From NCBI GenBank assembly GCA_002343685.1, contig DDRS01000017.1, positions 30,606 through 94,605 on the forward strand: a stretch of 64,000 nt of DNA, written 5' to 3'. Both the position numbers and the translations under genes were made by a program. The stretch comes from Thiobacillus denitrificans. GTDB taxonomy: Bacteria; Pseudomonadota; Gammaproteobacteria; Burkholderiales; Thiobacillaceae. The notes below the pieces were generated by a model. The model was not told the DNA's origin. It did no database searches and was given only the letters and a program-made list of their open reading frames with translations. Below, one piece after another: positions 1 to 9,818 of this stretch (position 1 is the stretch's first letter; every line of letters begins with the position of its first letter).

Positions 1-281
1 GCGATGTCCGACGGCAACCACACCGGGCGTGGCCCGGCGGGAAGGCGAACCACGCGGATTCGCGACTCGGGGTCTTCGACCGCCTTGCTGGCGGCGTCGA
101 GCTGCCGGATTTCCGATGCGCCGCCGATGCTCAGCGCGGCAATCTGCCGCAAGGCGTCGTCCTGGAATTCCTGTGCTTCGGCATAGGCAAAGTAGAACGC
201 GACCGCGGTCGCGATCACGCCGCAGGCCAGCACGGACCCGGCCAGCATCTTCGACAGGTGGCGCTGCAGCGAACGGCTCAC
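1..281 (-). CDS. Sensor histidine kinase, N-terminal part only (QseC-like)
   Basis: The reading frame leaves the window at its left edge, so only about 93 N-terminal residues are visible. They hold a short basic cytoplasmic start, one hydrophobic segment at about residues 12-32 (SVLACGVIATAVAFYFAY) and the start of a periplasmic region with the motif DALRQIAAL. That arrangement, directly behind an OmpR-family regulator, is typical of QseC/TctE-type sensor kinases. Translation starts at a GTG whose GTGA overlaps the regulator's stop codon by four bases, so the two are translationally coupled. The kinase core lies outside the window. The class is inferred from position and topology. Confidence 0.75.
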   Translation of the reverse strand, partial: MSRSLQRHLSKMLAGSVLACGVIATAVAFYFAYAEAQEFQDDALRQIAALSIGGASEIRQLDAASKAVEDPESRIRVVRLPAGPRPVWLPSDI

Positions 282-940
282 GACGCCTTGTCCACACGCC
301 AGCCGGCGCCGCGCACATTCTTGATCACGTCCTGGCCGAGCTTGCGGCGCACGCCATGGATCAGGAAATCCACGGCGTTGCTCTCGACCTCCTCGTTCCA
401 GCCGTAGATTCGTTCTTCCAGTTCGGACCGCGTCAGGATCGCACCGGGCCGCAGCAGCAGGGCCTGCAGGAGCGCAAACTCTCTCGCGCTGAGCGTCGCC
501 GTGCGGTCGCCACCGGCCGCTTCGCGGGTGGCCGGATCGAGACTGACGCGACCGTTGCCGAGTACCGGCGCCGCCTGGCCGCCCTGGCGGCGGATCACGG
601 CACGCATGCGCGCGAGCAGTTCGTTGACGTCGAAGGGCTTGACCAGATAATCGTCCGCGCCCAGATCGAGCCCCTGGATGCGGTCGTCGACACTGTCGCG
701 TGCAGTGACGATGATGACCGGCAGTCTGCGGTCCGCCTCGCGCAGGCGGCGCAGGACCTCCAGGCCGCCGCGCCCCGGCAGACCGAGATCGAGCAGGACA
801 GCCTGATGCTCGGCCGCGTCGAGGGCATGCGACGCCGTCCTGCCGTCGCGCACCCAGTCGACGGCGTAGGCGGCATCCTTCAAGGCCGTGGCAACCGCCT
901 CGCCAATCATCGGGTCGTCTTCAACCAGCAGGATGCGCAT
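278..940 (-). CDS. OmpR/PhoB-family response regulator (QseB/TctD-like)
   Basis: A 220-residue regulator with a receiver domain (residues 1-115) and a winged-helix DNA-binding domain (about 125-218). The acidic pocket is EDD at 7-9, the phospho-acceptor is Asp51 in LLDLGLPG, and the Thr and Lys switch residues lie in VTARD and VKPFD. The C-terminal part has the OmpR signature LSAREFALL and ends GAGWRVDK. It overlaps the sensor kinase start by four bases. Upstream on the same strand lie two DUF347 membrane proteins and a PepSY protein, which are plausible targets of this pair. The ligand is unknown. Confidence 0.92.
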   Translation of the reverse strand: MRILLVEDDPMIGEAVATALKDAAYAVDWVRDGRTASHALDAAEHQAVLLDLGLPGRGGLEVLRRLREADRRLPVIIVTARDSVDDRIQGLDLGADDYLVKPFDVNELLARMRAVIRRQGGQAAPVLGNGRVSLDPATREAAGGDRTATLSAREFALLQALLLRPGAILTRSELEERIYGWNEEVESNAVDFLIHGVRRKLGQDVIKNVRGAGWRVDKAS

Positions 941-968
941 GCTCGCCTTTCGTGTCTGCCCGCATCGT

Positions 969-1727
969 TCAGTGGCTCAGCCGGGCCGGCCGTTGCCGGA
1001 AAGCCGCGACGAACACAACAATGGCCGAGAGCAACACGGCCGAGGCGCCGAAGCGGCTCAGGTCCAGTCCGCCGGCGTGCACGGGCTTGTCCAGCAGGTC
1101 GCCCACCACGGCTCCCAGCGGCCGGGTCAGGATGAACGCGGCCCAGAACAGAACGGTACGGGAAATTTTCGTCCTGTAGTATGCCGCGGCGATCAGCGCC
1201 AGCAGCACGCCGAACACGAGCGCCCCCCCCTCGTAGCCGAGGCCGGCGCTGTCGGCCGTCCAGTCGCCGAGAGCCGTTCCGAGTGTCTGCGAGAACATGA
1301 TCGTCATCCAGTAGAACGATTCGGACCTGGGCGATCCGACGGTGTCGATCGAAACGGAGCCCAGCGTACGGTACCAGAGGGCCAGCGACGCCATCAGCAG
1401 GCCAAACAGCAGCGTCGCGCCGCCAGCGTAGCCGATGCCGAGCGAGCGGTCGGCGAAATCGGCGAGCGTCGTGCCGACCGTGGTCGTTGCGATGATCGTG
1501 GTCCAGTAGATCGCGGGGTGGAACCGCCTGGCGCGAATCTGGACGATGACCGCGGCGAGGAAGACGGCCGCGAAGATTCCGGTGCTCAGCAAATAGCCGA
1601 GGTTCATCGACATGGACAGCGCATCGCCACCGGTCTCGCCAAGCGTGGTCGCGAGGATCTTGATGATCCAGAAGACGAGCGTGACTTCCGGAACCTTGCT
1701 CAGGGCTTCTTCGGTTTTGAGGTTCAT
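969..1727 (-). CDS. DUF347-repeat (COG4705) membrane protein, second of a tandem pair
   Basis: A 252-residue polytopic membrane protein built from four repeats of about 60 residues. Each repeat carries a small-residue/acidic signature (ATTLGETGGD, GTTLADF, GTALGDWTAD, RPLGAVVGD), as expected for DUF347 proteins. About eight membrane segments are visible. The start was set at the ATG beginning MNLKTEEALSKVPEV, because the repeat signature begins at once and its ATGA overlaps the stop of the upstream paralogue. An open frame continues upstream but only as a shadow of that gene. The function is not established; the repeated conserved Asp/Gly residues in membrane helices suggest transport of a cation or metabolite, which is inference. 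Confidence 0.85.
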   Translation of the reverse strand: MNLKTEEALSKVPEVTLVFWIIKILATTLGETGGDALSMSMNLGYLLSTGIFAAVFLAAVIVQIRARRFHPAIYWTTIIATTTVGTTLADFADRSLGIGYAGGATLLFGLLMASLALWYRTLGSVSIDTVGSPRSESFYWMTIMFSQTLGTALGDWTADSAGLGYEGGALVFGVLLALIAAAYYRTKISRTVLFWAAFILTRPLGAVVGDLLDKPVHAGGLDLSRFGASAVLLSAIVVFVAAFRQRPARLSH

Positions 1728-2509
1728 TGCGCACTCCTTTGTTCGGTCGAATCCCTGCGGGTCAGGGTGAGATAGAACACCAGGCCGGAAATAGCGGCCA
1801 GGAACAGCAGACTGGTCTGCACTGTGCCCAGGCCCAAGCCCCCATTCGTCGCCGGCTGCGACAGATAGTCGCCGCACGAGGCCCCCAGCGGCCGGGTCAG
1901 GATGTAGGCAAGCCAGAACGCCAGCACCGCGTTGGCCCTGAGCGCGTAGTAGCCGAACGTCACCGCCGCGATCAGCCCGCCGAACAGCAACGCCGAATTC
2001 GCGTAGCCGAGATTCAGACGCTCCGCGAACAGGTCCCCGGCTGCCGTGCCCAGTGCAAAGGTGAACAGTATGGCAGCCCAGTAGTAAAGTTCCCGGCTGC
2101 GCGTACAGATGCTGTGGATCGACAGCGTCCGTTCCCTCGTATACCAGATCGCGAACGTAGCGATCAGGGCCAGGCTGAAAGCAGCCGTCGTCACGCCCAG
2201 CGGTACGCCGAAGTGGTCGGTCAGATTGTCCGTGATCAGGGTGCCGACGACGCTGATCAGGACGACCGTCAGCCAATAGAGCCAAGGCACATAGCGTTTC
2301 GCGCGCAACTGGGCGGCGAGCGAAACCGCCAGCAGGCCGGCCATCACGATGGAGGTCCCGGTCAGGCCGAAATTGAGATCGAAGTTCAGAAAATCGGCGG
2401 CGGTCTCGCCTACCGTCGTGGCCAGTATCTTGATGATCCAGAAGAACAGGATGGCCTCGGGCACCTTGTTGAGCAGGCCCTGCCCTGCAGCCGCCGGTAT
2501 GTCATTCAT
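1724..2509 (-). CDS. DUF347-repeat (COG4705) membrane protein, first of a tandem pair
   Basis: A 261-residue paralogue of the next gene with the same four-repeat plan (ATTVGETAAD, GTLITDN, GTAAGDLFAE, RPLGASCGD) and about eight membrane helices. The start at MNDIPAAAGQ was chosen because GGGGAG lies a few bases upstream; a longer frame exists but begins inside a hairpin terminator. The ATGA overlap with the second copy implies equal expression and perhaps a heteromeric membrane complex, which is inference. The gene lies behind a terminator that follows the PepSY gene, so read-through or an internal promoter should set its expression. Confidence 0.85.
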   Translation of the reverse strand: MNDIPAAAGQGLLNKVPEAILFFWIIKILATTVGETAADFLNFDLNFGLTGTSIVMAGLLAVSLAAQLRAKRYVPWLYWLTVVLISVVGTLITDNLTDHFGVPLGVTTAAFSLALIATFAIWYTRERTLSIHSICTRSRELYYWAAILFTFALGTAAGDLFAERLNLGYANSALLFGGLIAAVTFGYYALRANAVLAFWLAYILTRPLGASCGDYLSQPATNGGLGLGTVQTSLLFLAAISGLVFYLTLTRRDSTEQRSAQ

Positions 2510-2527
2510 GTGTACGCTCCCCGGAAA

Positions 2528-2552
2528 TGCAAAAAAAGCCGGAGCCGGGCTC
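2528..2552 (-). terminator. Intrinsic terminator after the PepSY gene
   Basis: On the minus strand a GC-rich hairpin (arms GCCGGAGCC / GGCTCCGGC) is followed by seven T residues. It sits ten bases after the PepSY stop codon and before the first DUF347 gene, so it would end most PepSY transcripts and act as an internal attenuator for the genes behind it. Confidence 0.85.
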
Positions 2553-2561
2553 CGGCCAGGT

Positions 2562-2897
2562 TCAGTCTTCGTGGTCGCCGCCGTCGTCATGGTCGGCAGT
2601 ATCGGCGGTCGCCTCGATGACCTTGCCGTTTCCGGCGTCCACCTTCACGTCCATCACCGTGGCTCCCTTCACGACTTCGACATCGAACACGCCCTGCCCC
2701 TTGTGGCGCTCGTACTCGGCGCGCGTGGCCTTGCCGCCGACATGCTGTTCGGCGGCGCCGACCGCCTGGACGAGGCTGATTCCCGCTCTCGAAATCGTCA
2801 GGGCGTCGTTTTCCGGGGATTTGGCCGCGACGGCGGTGCCGACCACGGCTGCGGTGGAGAAGGCGGCAAGCGCCGCCAGACTGGCTTTGCGTTTCAT
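2562..2897 (-). CDS. Secreted PepSY-domain protein
   Basis: A 111-residue protein with an N-terminal signal peptide (MKRKASLAALAAF...AVAA, cleavage near residue 25) and one PepSY domain (AISxVQAV-like helix, then the FDVEVVKG...VKVDAGNGKVIEA strands). The tail is His/Asp-rich (ADHDDGGDHED) and could bind metal. The start at MKRKA is favoured by AAGGAG eight bases upstream. PepSY proteins of this size are periplasmic and are often encoded with OmpR-type two-component systems, as here. A role in sensing or buffering metal or in modulating the sensor kinase is inferred. Confidence 0.85.
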   Translation of the reverse strand: MKRKASLAALAAFSTAAVVGTAVAAKSPENDALTISRAGISLVQAVGAAEQHVGGKATRAEYERHKGQGVFDVEVVKGATVMDVKVDAGNGKVIEATADTADHDDGGDHED

Positions 2898-3006
2898 GAT
2901 GATCGCTCCTTGGAACACGCGAACATTCGCGTGAGGGTCAAGATAGCGATCGAGAATTAGGTGACAGTTAGCTCATGCAACGATGTGGCAGCACGCCGCA
3001 CAAACG

Positions 3007-3031
3007 AAAAAAAGCCCGCCGAAGCGGGCTT
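3007..3031 (-). terminator. Intrinsic terminator of the DUF302 gene
   Basis: On the minus strand the stem AGCCCGC / GCGGGCT with a four-base loop is followed by a run of T residues, about 20 bases after the DUF302 stop codon. Confidence 0.85.
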
Positions 3032-3050
3032 CCTCCGGTGCTGGATGCGC

Positions 3051-3446
3051 TCAGGCCGCCAGGCTTTCCTTCACCCGCATCAGGCGCGCACGCGCTTCGG
3101 TCGCGACATTGTGTACGGCGGTATTGCTCACCAGCTTCACCATGATGCCGGGGTCAAGAAAAGACACGGTCACCTTGCCGTCAGCTTCCTCGCGCACCAC
3201 GACGTTGCAGGGCAACAGCATGCCGACGTCGGGCTCCGCGCTGATGGCCTGGTGCGCCAGCGGCGGGTTGCAGGCGCCGAGGATGCGGTAGGGGCGGCCA
3301 TCGACGTTGAGCTTGGCCTTCATGGTGGCCTGCACGTCGATGTCGGTCAGCACGCCGAAGCCTTCGGTCTTGAGGGCGGCGGTGACCTTGTCGACCGCTG
3401 CGTTGAAGGGACCGCTGATGGTGGTTTCGAATCCGTATTCGCTCAT
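3051..3446 (-). CDS. DUF302 domain protein
   Basis: A 131-residue soluble protein covering the whole DUF302 fold (residues about 5-125). The family pattern is visible: the opening [15 protein letters not shown], a helix, then [15 protein letters not shown], and the central [13 protein letters not shown] and [10 protein letters not shown] segments containing two cysteines. No signal peptide is seen, so it is probably cytoplasmic. The family is widespread in sulfur- and metal-handling bacteria, but no reaction is established. It is monocistronic, with its own terminator. Confidence 0.85.
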   Translation of the reverse strand: MSEYGFETTISGPFNAAVDKVTAALKTEGFGVLTDIDVQATMKAKLNVDGRPYRILGACNPPLAHQAISAEPDVGMLLPCNVVVREEADGKVTVSFLDPGIMVKLVSNTAVHNVATEARARLMRVKESLAA

Positions 3447-3528
3447 GGGACTGCTCCAGATGGGTAGGGTTTCAATGGCCGGTATTTTACCTGCCGTCCT
3501 CCGCAGACGGCAGAAACGCCAACAAGTT

Positions 3529-4005
3529 TCACGGCTCCATCGATTGCTGTTCCATCTTCCACCATAAGCGGTACACCGGATCGGACCACAGCGACTTGAT
3601 GTAGGCGACCACGTCCTGCATGTCCTGCTCCGAGAGTTTGCCTTTCCAGGCCGGCATCTTGCCCTGTCCCTGCGGGCTGCCGTCGCGGATCACTTCCAGC
3701 AGGGCTGCGGTGGGGTGGTGCCAGGCATGCGCACTATCGTCCAGCGGCGGCGGCGGAAACATGCCATCGGCATCGCGTACACGCCAGTCGCCCGGCTGCC
3801 CCTTGCCTCCGACACCGTGGCATTCCATGCAATGCTTTTCATAGACTGCCTTGCCGCGCGCCACCTGGGGGGCATCCAGCTTGCGATCGAGCGGCGCGGC
3901 CTCCGCATCCGCCGCGCCGGACGAACCGGAGGGAGCGTCGTCGCAGCCCGTCAGCGCCAGCCCGGCCAGCAGGGACGCCAGGATTTGCAGCTTCAAATTT
4001 CTCAT
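3529..4005 (-). CDS. Monohaem cytochrome c lipoprotein
   Basis: A 158-residue precursor. The N-terminus ([21 protein letters not shown]) is a lipoprotein signal with Cys21 in the lipobox LTGC. A class I cytochrome domain follows (about 48-145) with one haem site, Cys59-Met-Glu-Cys62-His63, and a likely Met ligand in GKMPAW. The start was set where GGAGG precedes the ATG; the open frame continues upstream but that part overlaps the Mut7-C gene and is a shadow. It probably sits on the periplasmic face of a membrane and passes electrons in a respiratory chain. Its partner is not evident from the neighbours. Confidence 0.87.
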   Translation of the reverse strand: MRNLKLQILASLLAGLALTGCDDAPSGSSGAADAEAAPLDRKLDAPQVARGKAVYEKHCMECHGVGGKGQPGDWRVRDADGMFPPPPLDDSAHAWHHPTAALLEVIRDGSPQGQGKMPAWKGKLSEQDMQDVVAYIKSLWSDPVYRLWWKMEQQSMEP

Positions 4006-4052
4006 CGATCCTCCTCCAATTCCACGATGGACCGAACGGCATCGCTCAAGTT

Positions 4053-4793
4053 TCATGGCGACAGCACGCCATCCAGCATCTGCCGCATATGAAGCCAGTG
4101 CGATCCTTCCCAGTACACGCGGCCGCACATGTCGCAGATGCTGAAACGGTCGTAATGCATTCGCACCCTGGGTGGCAGCCGATCCACCACGCTGGCCTTG
4201 TCGACCGGACGCAACGGCACGTTGCAGTGCAGGCAGAGGGTGAACGGCCGGGCGCTGCGCGCCAGGTCGAGCCGTTCGACGATTTCCTGCAACTGCGCCT
4301 CCGGTTTCAGCGCATGTACGTAGCATCCGTGCGTCACCGTGCGGCGCTTCAACAACTCGCGATCGCGCGTCAGCACGATACGGTCGTCCTGTTCGCAAAG
4401 TGCCACGATGGCGTCGTCGTGGATGTGATTGTCGTACACGGTGTCGAATCCCAGCATGCGCAGCATGCGGGCCAGTCCGCCGAGATGCGCATCGGCGACG
4501 AAACGGGGATTACGCGCAGGATGCTCGCGCACCCGCACACGCGGTGCCACGTCCATCGCCTCGAAGCGCGGATACACCGCCACCCGGTCGCCGTCCTGCA
4601 GCAATCGGCCGAAGTCGACCGGTTCGCCATTCACCAGGATCAGCTTCACTTCGGTGTGCGGCACGCCCAGCGCCTCGATCATGTGCTTGGTCGTGGCCGC
4701 CTCCGCGCACGGCACGGTGAACGCCTGCCCGCGCCGGCCCGGCGCCAGGAAGTCGTTCAGTTCCTCATGGAAGCGGAAGGTGGCGGTCACCAT
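4053..4793 (-). CDS. Mut7-C RNase-like protein with N-terminal ubiquitin-like domain
   Basis: A 246-residue two-domain protein. Residues 1-80 form a ThiS/MoaD-like beta-grasp domain (Mut7-C ubiquitin: VNGEPVDFGRLLQDGDRVAVYP). Residues about 95-240 are a Mut7-C domain with the PIN-like acidic motif FVADAHLGGLARMLRMLGFD and TRDRELL, plus a zinc ribbon made by CLHCN and CDMCG. This architecture is common in proteobacteria and a nuclease role is predicted but not proven. It stands alone, upstream of the cytochrome c gene. Confidence 0.85.
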   Translation of the reverse strand: MVTATFRFHEELNDFLAPGRRGQAFTVPCAEAATTKHMIEALGVPHTEVKLILVNGEPVDFGRLLQDGDRVAVYPRFEAMDVAPRVRVREHPARNPRFVADAHLGGLARMLRMLGFDTVYDNHIHDDAIVALCEQDDRIVLTRDRELLKRRTVTHGCYVHALKPEAQLQEIVERLDLARSARPFTLCLHCNVPLRPVDKASVVDRLPPRVRMHYDRFSICDMCGRVYWEGSHWLHMRQMLDGVLSP

Positions 4794-4856
4794 GGGCCAC
4801 TATTTTCACCCTTTGCAGCTGTCCGTAAAACCCACCTGCTTCGAGCGACGCCCCAA

Positions 4857-4891
4857 TGCAAAAACGCCACCTTGGCGGTGGCGTTTTTGCA
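4857..4891 (-). terminator. Strong bidirectional terminator
   Basis: A perfect 15-bp stem (TGCAAAAACGCCACC and its complement) with a five-base loop, A-rich on one side and T-rich on the other. It lies 12 bases after the small basic protein gene and before the Mut7-C gene, and can work on both strands. Confidence 0.85.
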
Positions 4892-4903
4892 TTCCATCAA
4901 CGA

Positions 4904-5032
4904 TCAGTGCGGGACCTTGATCGGTTTGCCTGATTTCGGCGGGGTGATGAACGATCCGACCGGAACCACAACCTGTTTCGGCTTCTTGGGTTTCTTGGCT
5001 TCCTTGTTTCCGCGTAACTGGCCTTTTGCCAT
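4904..5032 (-). CDS. Small basic conserved hypothetical protein (42 residues)
   Basis: A very short gene reading MAKGQLRGNKEAKKPKKPK, then a hydrophobic/proline stretch VVVPVGSFITPPKSG and the end KPIKVPH. AAGGAG lies 8 bases upstream of the ATG and a perfect terminator follows the stop codon, so it is a complete transcription unit. Proteins of this type, starting MAKGQ with a Lys-rich N-terminus, recur in proteobacteria as tiny hypotheticals. The high positive charge suggests RNA, ribosome or nucleic-acid contact. No function is known. Confidence 0.8.
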   Translation of the reverse strand: MAKGQLRGNKEAKKPKKPKQVVVPVGSFITPPKSGKPIKVPH

Positions 5033-5126
5033 GATGATGCTCCTTGCAACGTCTCAGAAGACCGTGCCGCCTCGACGGCAACACAGCACAGACCGATCAT
5101 AGGCGCTTGCGCAGGAAAACCTAGCG

Positions 5127-6703
5127 TTATCTCGTCCCCCCGGACTCGCACGCCAGATAAGCCTGGGCGAGCCCCGTAAACGCCGCCACTTCGTGCGCCT
5201 GCCAGGCGGCATCGCGCCCCAAGGCGCCGGCCAGCAGCGCCGCCACGCAGGGCGCGGCCTCGATGCTGGCGCGCGCGTCGAGCAGCAGGGCGCGGGTACG
5301 CCGCGCCAGCACGTCCTGCACGCTGCGCGCCATGTCGTGACGGGCCGCCCATTCCACTTCGGCACCGATGTAGGGCAACCGAGGATGCAACGGCGCGGCC
5401 CACTCCGCGCGCGCCTGCGCCAGGGCCTGCACCGCACCGGCATCCGAACCGTAGGCGCGCAGCGGGGCGGGCGCGGAGTCTGCCGTGGCGCCGTGCAGGG
5501 CCAGGTTCGCGGTGCGGCAGGGACGGCCGGGCAGTTGCGCCACGCGCGCGGCGGCATCGGTGGCCTGTTCGGCCATTTCGCGATAGGTCGTCCACTTGCC
5601 GCCGGTGATGCTGACCAGGCCGGACTCCTCGCGCAGCAGATGGTCGCGCGCCAGCGCGGATGTACTGCGCCCGCTGCCGGCACGCACCAGGGGACGCAGT
5701 CCGGCGAACACGCTCAGCACGTCTTCCCTGCGCGGTGCATCCTGCAGATAGCGCCCGGCGTGTTCGAGCAGGAAATCGATCTCAGCCGGCTGCGCCCGCG
5801 GTTCGGCCGCTGCATCCTCGACCGACACGTCGGTGGTGCCGACCAGCAAGCGGTTCTGCCAGGGAATGATGAACAGCACGCGGCCGTCGTCGGTCTTCGG
5901 CACCATGAGCGCATTGCGTCCGGGCAGGAAGCGCCCGTCGAGCACGATGTGCGCGCCCTGGCTGGGCGCCACCCACGCGGCGGCGCCCGGCTCGGCCATG
6001 CGGCGGATCGAATCGCAGAACACCCCGGTGGCGTTGATCACCACGCGTGCCGGAATTTCGTGCTCCGCGCCGGTTTCGCGGTCACGCGCCACCACCCCGC
6101 TCACCGGCGCACCCGCCCCGCCCGCGCGCAGCAAGCCGGTCACTTGGCAGTAGTTGATCAGCGTCGCACCATGGTCCCAGGCGCTGGCGGCAAGACAGAC
6201 TGCGAGGCGCGCGTCGTCGAACTGGCCGTCGTGATACAGCACGCCGCCGCGCAAGTGCCCATCGCGCAGCGCCGGCAATTCGCGCCGGGTCTCGGCCGCG
6301 CTGAGCCGCTGCGAGCGTCCGAGGCTGGCGCGCCCGGCCAAGCGTTCGTAAACCCCCAGGCCGAAGCCGTAATAGAGACTTTCGCCACGCTTGTAGGTGG
6401 GGATGATGAAGGGCTGTTCGCTGGACAGGTGCGGCGCGTTGGCCAGCACGCGGGTGCGTTCGCGCAGCGCGCCCATGACCAGCTTCAGGTTGCCCTGCCG
6501 CAGGTAGCGCACGCCGCCGTGCAGCAGCTTGGTGCTGCGGCTAGACGTCGCCTGGGCGAAGTCGTCGCGCTCCAGCAGCAGCGTGTCGTAGCCGCGCGTG
6601 GCGGCGTCGAGCGCGATGCCGAGGCCGGTGGCGCCGCCGCCGATCACGACCATGTCCCACGGGGTGCGCCGCTCGGTGAGACGCGCGATCGCCTCGTCCC
6701 GGT

Positions 6704-6707
<4 letters not shown>
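5127..6707 (-). CDS. glpD: Aerobic glycerol-3-phosphate dehydrogenase
   Basis: A 526-residue FAD enzyme that oxidises glycerol-3-phosphate to dihydroxyacetone phosphate at the cytoplasmic membrane and feeds electrons to the quinone pool. It has the FAD-binding Rossmann motif [19 protein letters not shown] near residue 20, the GlpD signature [15 protein letters not shown], and the C-terminal DAO_C region. The length is normal for the family. The start ATG overlaps the glpK stop codon by four bases, so kinase and dehydrogenase are coupled and convert glycerol to DHAP in two steps. No glpF or glpR is next to them. Confidence 0.95.
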
Positions 6708-8191
<1,484 letters not shown>

Positions 8192-8568
8192 GTTCATCTC
8201 CGGTTATGAGCCGTGAGCGACCCTCGTTTCAATCAGGCGGCGCGTAAGTGCGGCCGTGTCCAAAGAGCAGCGCTGATTGATTCAGCACGACCGAGACACA
8301 ATCCACGTCAACGCCACCACTTGGCGACAGACGTCTTTTTTCATGCTAACACGGGGATTTTTTACGCTAGCCGGGCATACCGCACGGCAAGCCTTTCGGG
8401 CGCCGAGCCAATACGCGGGAAGGGTGGCTTGCTTGTGCAAGCCTATGAGCCTGTTGCGTTTCTATGTGGATGCTGGAATGCTTGAGCCGAATCCAGCCGC
8501 TCTGGTCAAGCAGCTTTGAAAGGGCGGAAGATCAACGCAAACATTAAGCGGAACACAGACGATCAGCG
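8192..8568. other. Intergenic stretch with no supported gene
   Basis: About 380 bases between glpK and an AT-rich orphan gene. Short open frames here have no recognisable protein features or convincing ribosome sites. Base composition falls progressively towards the orphan gene. No tRNA, terminal repeat or transposase fragment was recognised. Confidence 0.5.
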
Positions 8569-9039
8569 ATGAATATCTTCCTAACAATAATCTCCGGCGT
8601 CGCTGTTTTTGTACTAGGCCAGATTTTCTTGAAGCTAGTAATCGATCCGATTCAAGAGGCGAAAAAAACAATCGCGAGAATTCGTATTGAACTCATACGA
8701 AATGGTCACGTACTACATAACGCCAATGCAGTAGATAAAGAACTGAAAGACAAGTTATTCGAAAGCTTTAGATCATTAGCCGCAGAGCTAATAGCCGCTA
8801 CGGAAATAATTCCTTTTTACAAAGCCACTTCAAAAGTGGCAGGGCTTCCGTCAAACAAAAAGATGAGGGACGCGTCGAGGAACCTCATTGCTCTATCGAA
8901 CTGGATGTTTGTTAATCACGATAAGCAAATAGGGCACATCTTAAAAAACAATGATGAATTGGCTGACAATTTAGGGTTCAAAATTGACCCTGGCGACCGT
9001 GTAAGTAAGGAAGCCATAGCGGAGCTCATTAAATATTGA
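8569..9039 (+). CDS. Orphan hypothetical protein with N-terminal membrane anchor, AT-rich
   Basis: A 156-residue protein with one N-terminal membrane helix (MNIFLTIISGVAVFVLGQIF) followed by a soluble, mostly helical region rich in Lys, Asn and Glu (RIRIELIRNGHVLHNANAV, FESFRSLAAELIAATEIIPFY). Codon use is A/T-ending, unlike all neighbours, which are strongly G/C-ending, so recent horizontal acquisition is likely. The layout (one anchor plus a helical cytoplasmic domain) resembles small hypothetical proteins often found in accessory islands. No family or catalytic motif was recognised. It stands alone between glpK and coq7. Confidence 0.7.
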   Translation: MNIFLTIISGVAVFVLGQIFLKLVIDPIQEAKKTIARIRIELIRNGHVLHNANAVDKELKDKLFESFRSLAAELIAATEIIPFYKATSKVAGLPSNKKMRDASRNLIALSNWMFVNHDKQIGHILKNNDELADNLGFKIDPGDRVSKEAIAELIKY

Positions 9040-9079
9040 TGCAAAGGCACTCTGCTGCTGGCCACCATTCGCACCCCCG

Positions 9080-9703
9080 CTAAACCCTACTAGCCGTCTG
9101 CCGCATCACATTGGCGGCGAAGCGCATCGCCTGCCTGACCGGCAGCGGCAAGGGCGCGCCGCCATGGTCGACCGCGGTCTGCGCATGCTGCGCTTCGTCG
9201 ACCTTCATCTGCTCGACCACGGCGCGGCTCTTCGCGTCGGCTTCCGGCAGTTTCTGCAAATGGCCGTCGAGATGCGCCTCGACCTGGCGTTCGGTTTCGG
9301 CGAGGAAGCCGAGGTTCCATTTGTCGCCCAGCAGTCCGGCGACGACGCCCATGCCGAACGCGCCGCCGAACCACAGCGGATTCAGCAGACTCTTGCGGCC
9401 GCCGAGTTCGTTGATGCGCGTCTCGCACCAGGCGAGGTGGTCGGTCTCCTCGCGCGCGGCCTGTTCGAGTTCGGCGCGTACTTTTTCATTCCTGGCGGTG
9501 AGTGCCTGGCCGGCATACAGCGCCTGGGCGCAGACTTCGCCAACGTGGTTGACGCGCATGAGCGCGGCGGCCTGGGCTTTTTCCGCTTCGCTCAGATCGG
9601 CTTCCGGCCCGGCGCCGGGATAGGGGCGGCCGGCATGAGGGCTGGCGAAGACGGTACGCAGGCCGAGGTCGAAGGTGGTGATGAGCTGGTCGAGTTTGTT
9701 CAT
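9080..9703 (-). CDS. coq7: Demethoxyubiquinone hydroxylase
   Basis: A 207-residue Coq7-family di-iron monooxygenase catalysing a late ring hydroxylation in ubiquinone synthesis, using oxygen. The ferritin-like iron ligands are visible as repeated E/ExxH motifs: [26 protein letters not shown] and the C-terminal [12 protein letters not shown]. Length is normal. It is the oxygen-dependent counterpart of the UbiUVT genes elsewhere in this window, which suggests a switch between aerobic and anaerobic ubiquinone synthesis. Confidence 0.94.
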   Translation of the reverse strand: MNKLDQLITTFDLGLRTVFASPHAGRPYPGAGPEADLSEAEKAQAAALMRVNHVGEVCAQALYAGQALTARNEKVRAELEQAAREETDHLAWCETRINELGGRKSLLNPLWFGGAFGMGVVAGLLGDKWNLGFLAETERQVEAHLDGHLQKLPEADAKSRAVVEQMKVDEAQHAQTAVDHGGAPLPLPVRQAMRFAANVMRQTASRV

Positions 9704-9733
9704 GGTGCCTCGGTTTTCTCTCTGGCGAGCATG

Positions 9734-9777
9734 CCCTTCGATCGTTCGACAAGGCCCTCCTGAGCAAAGTCGAAGGG
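9734..9777. repeat. REP-like intergenic palindrome
   Basis: Inverted arms CCCTTCGA and TCGAAGGG enclose a 28-base spacer that itself contains TTCGAC, and the stretch continues with CAGGGCGAACGG. This resembles the CCCTTCGAC...CAGGGCGAACGG sequence often repeated between genes of many proteobacteria. It lies between coq7 and the TRAP-type binding protein gene. The repeat identity is from memory and untested. Confidence 0.55.
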
Positions 9778-9818
9778 TTCACGATCAGGGCGAACGGTGC
9801 TCGGGGTGAGCACCGGCG

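Noticed and set aside
8213..8519. Two open frames after glpK
   Set aside because: No recognisable domain, no convincing ribosome site, and composition like non-coding DNA.
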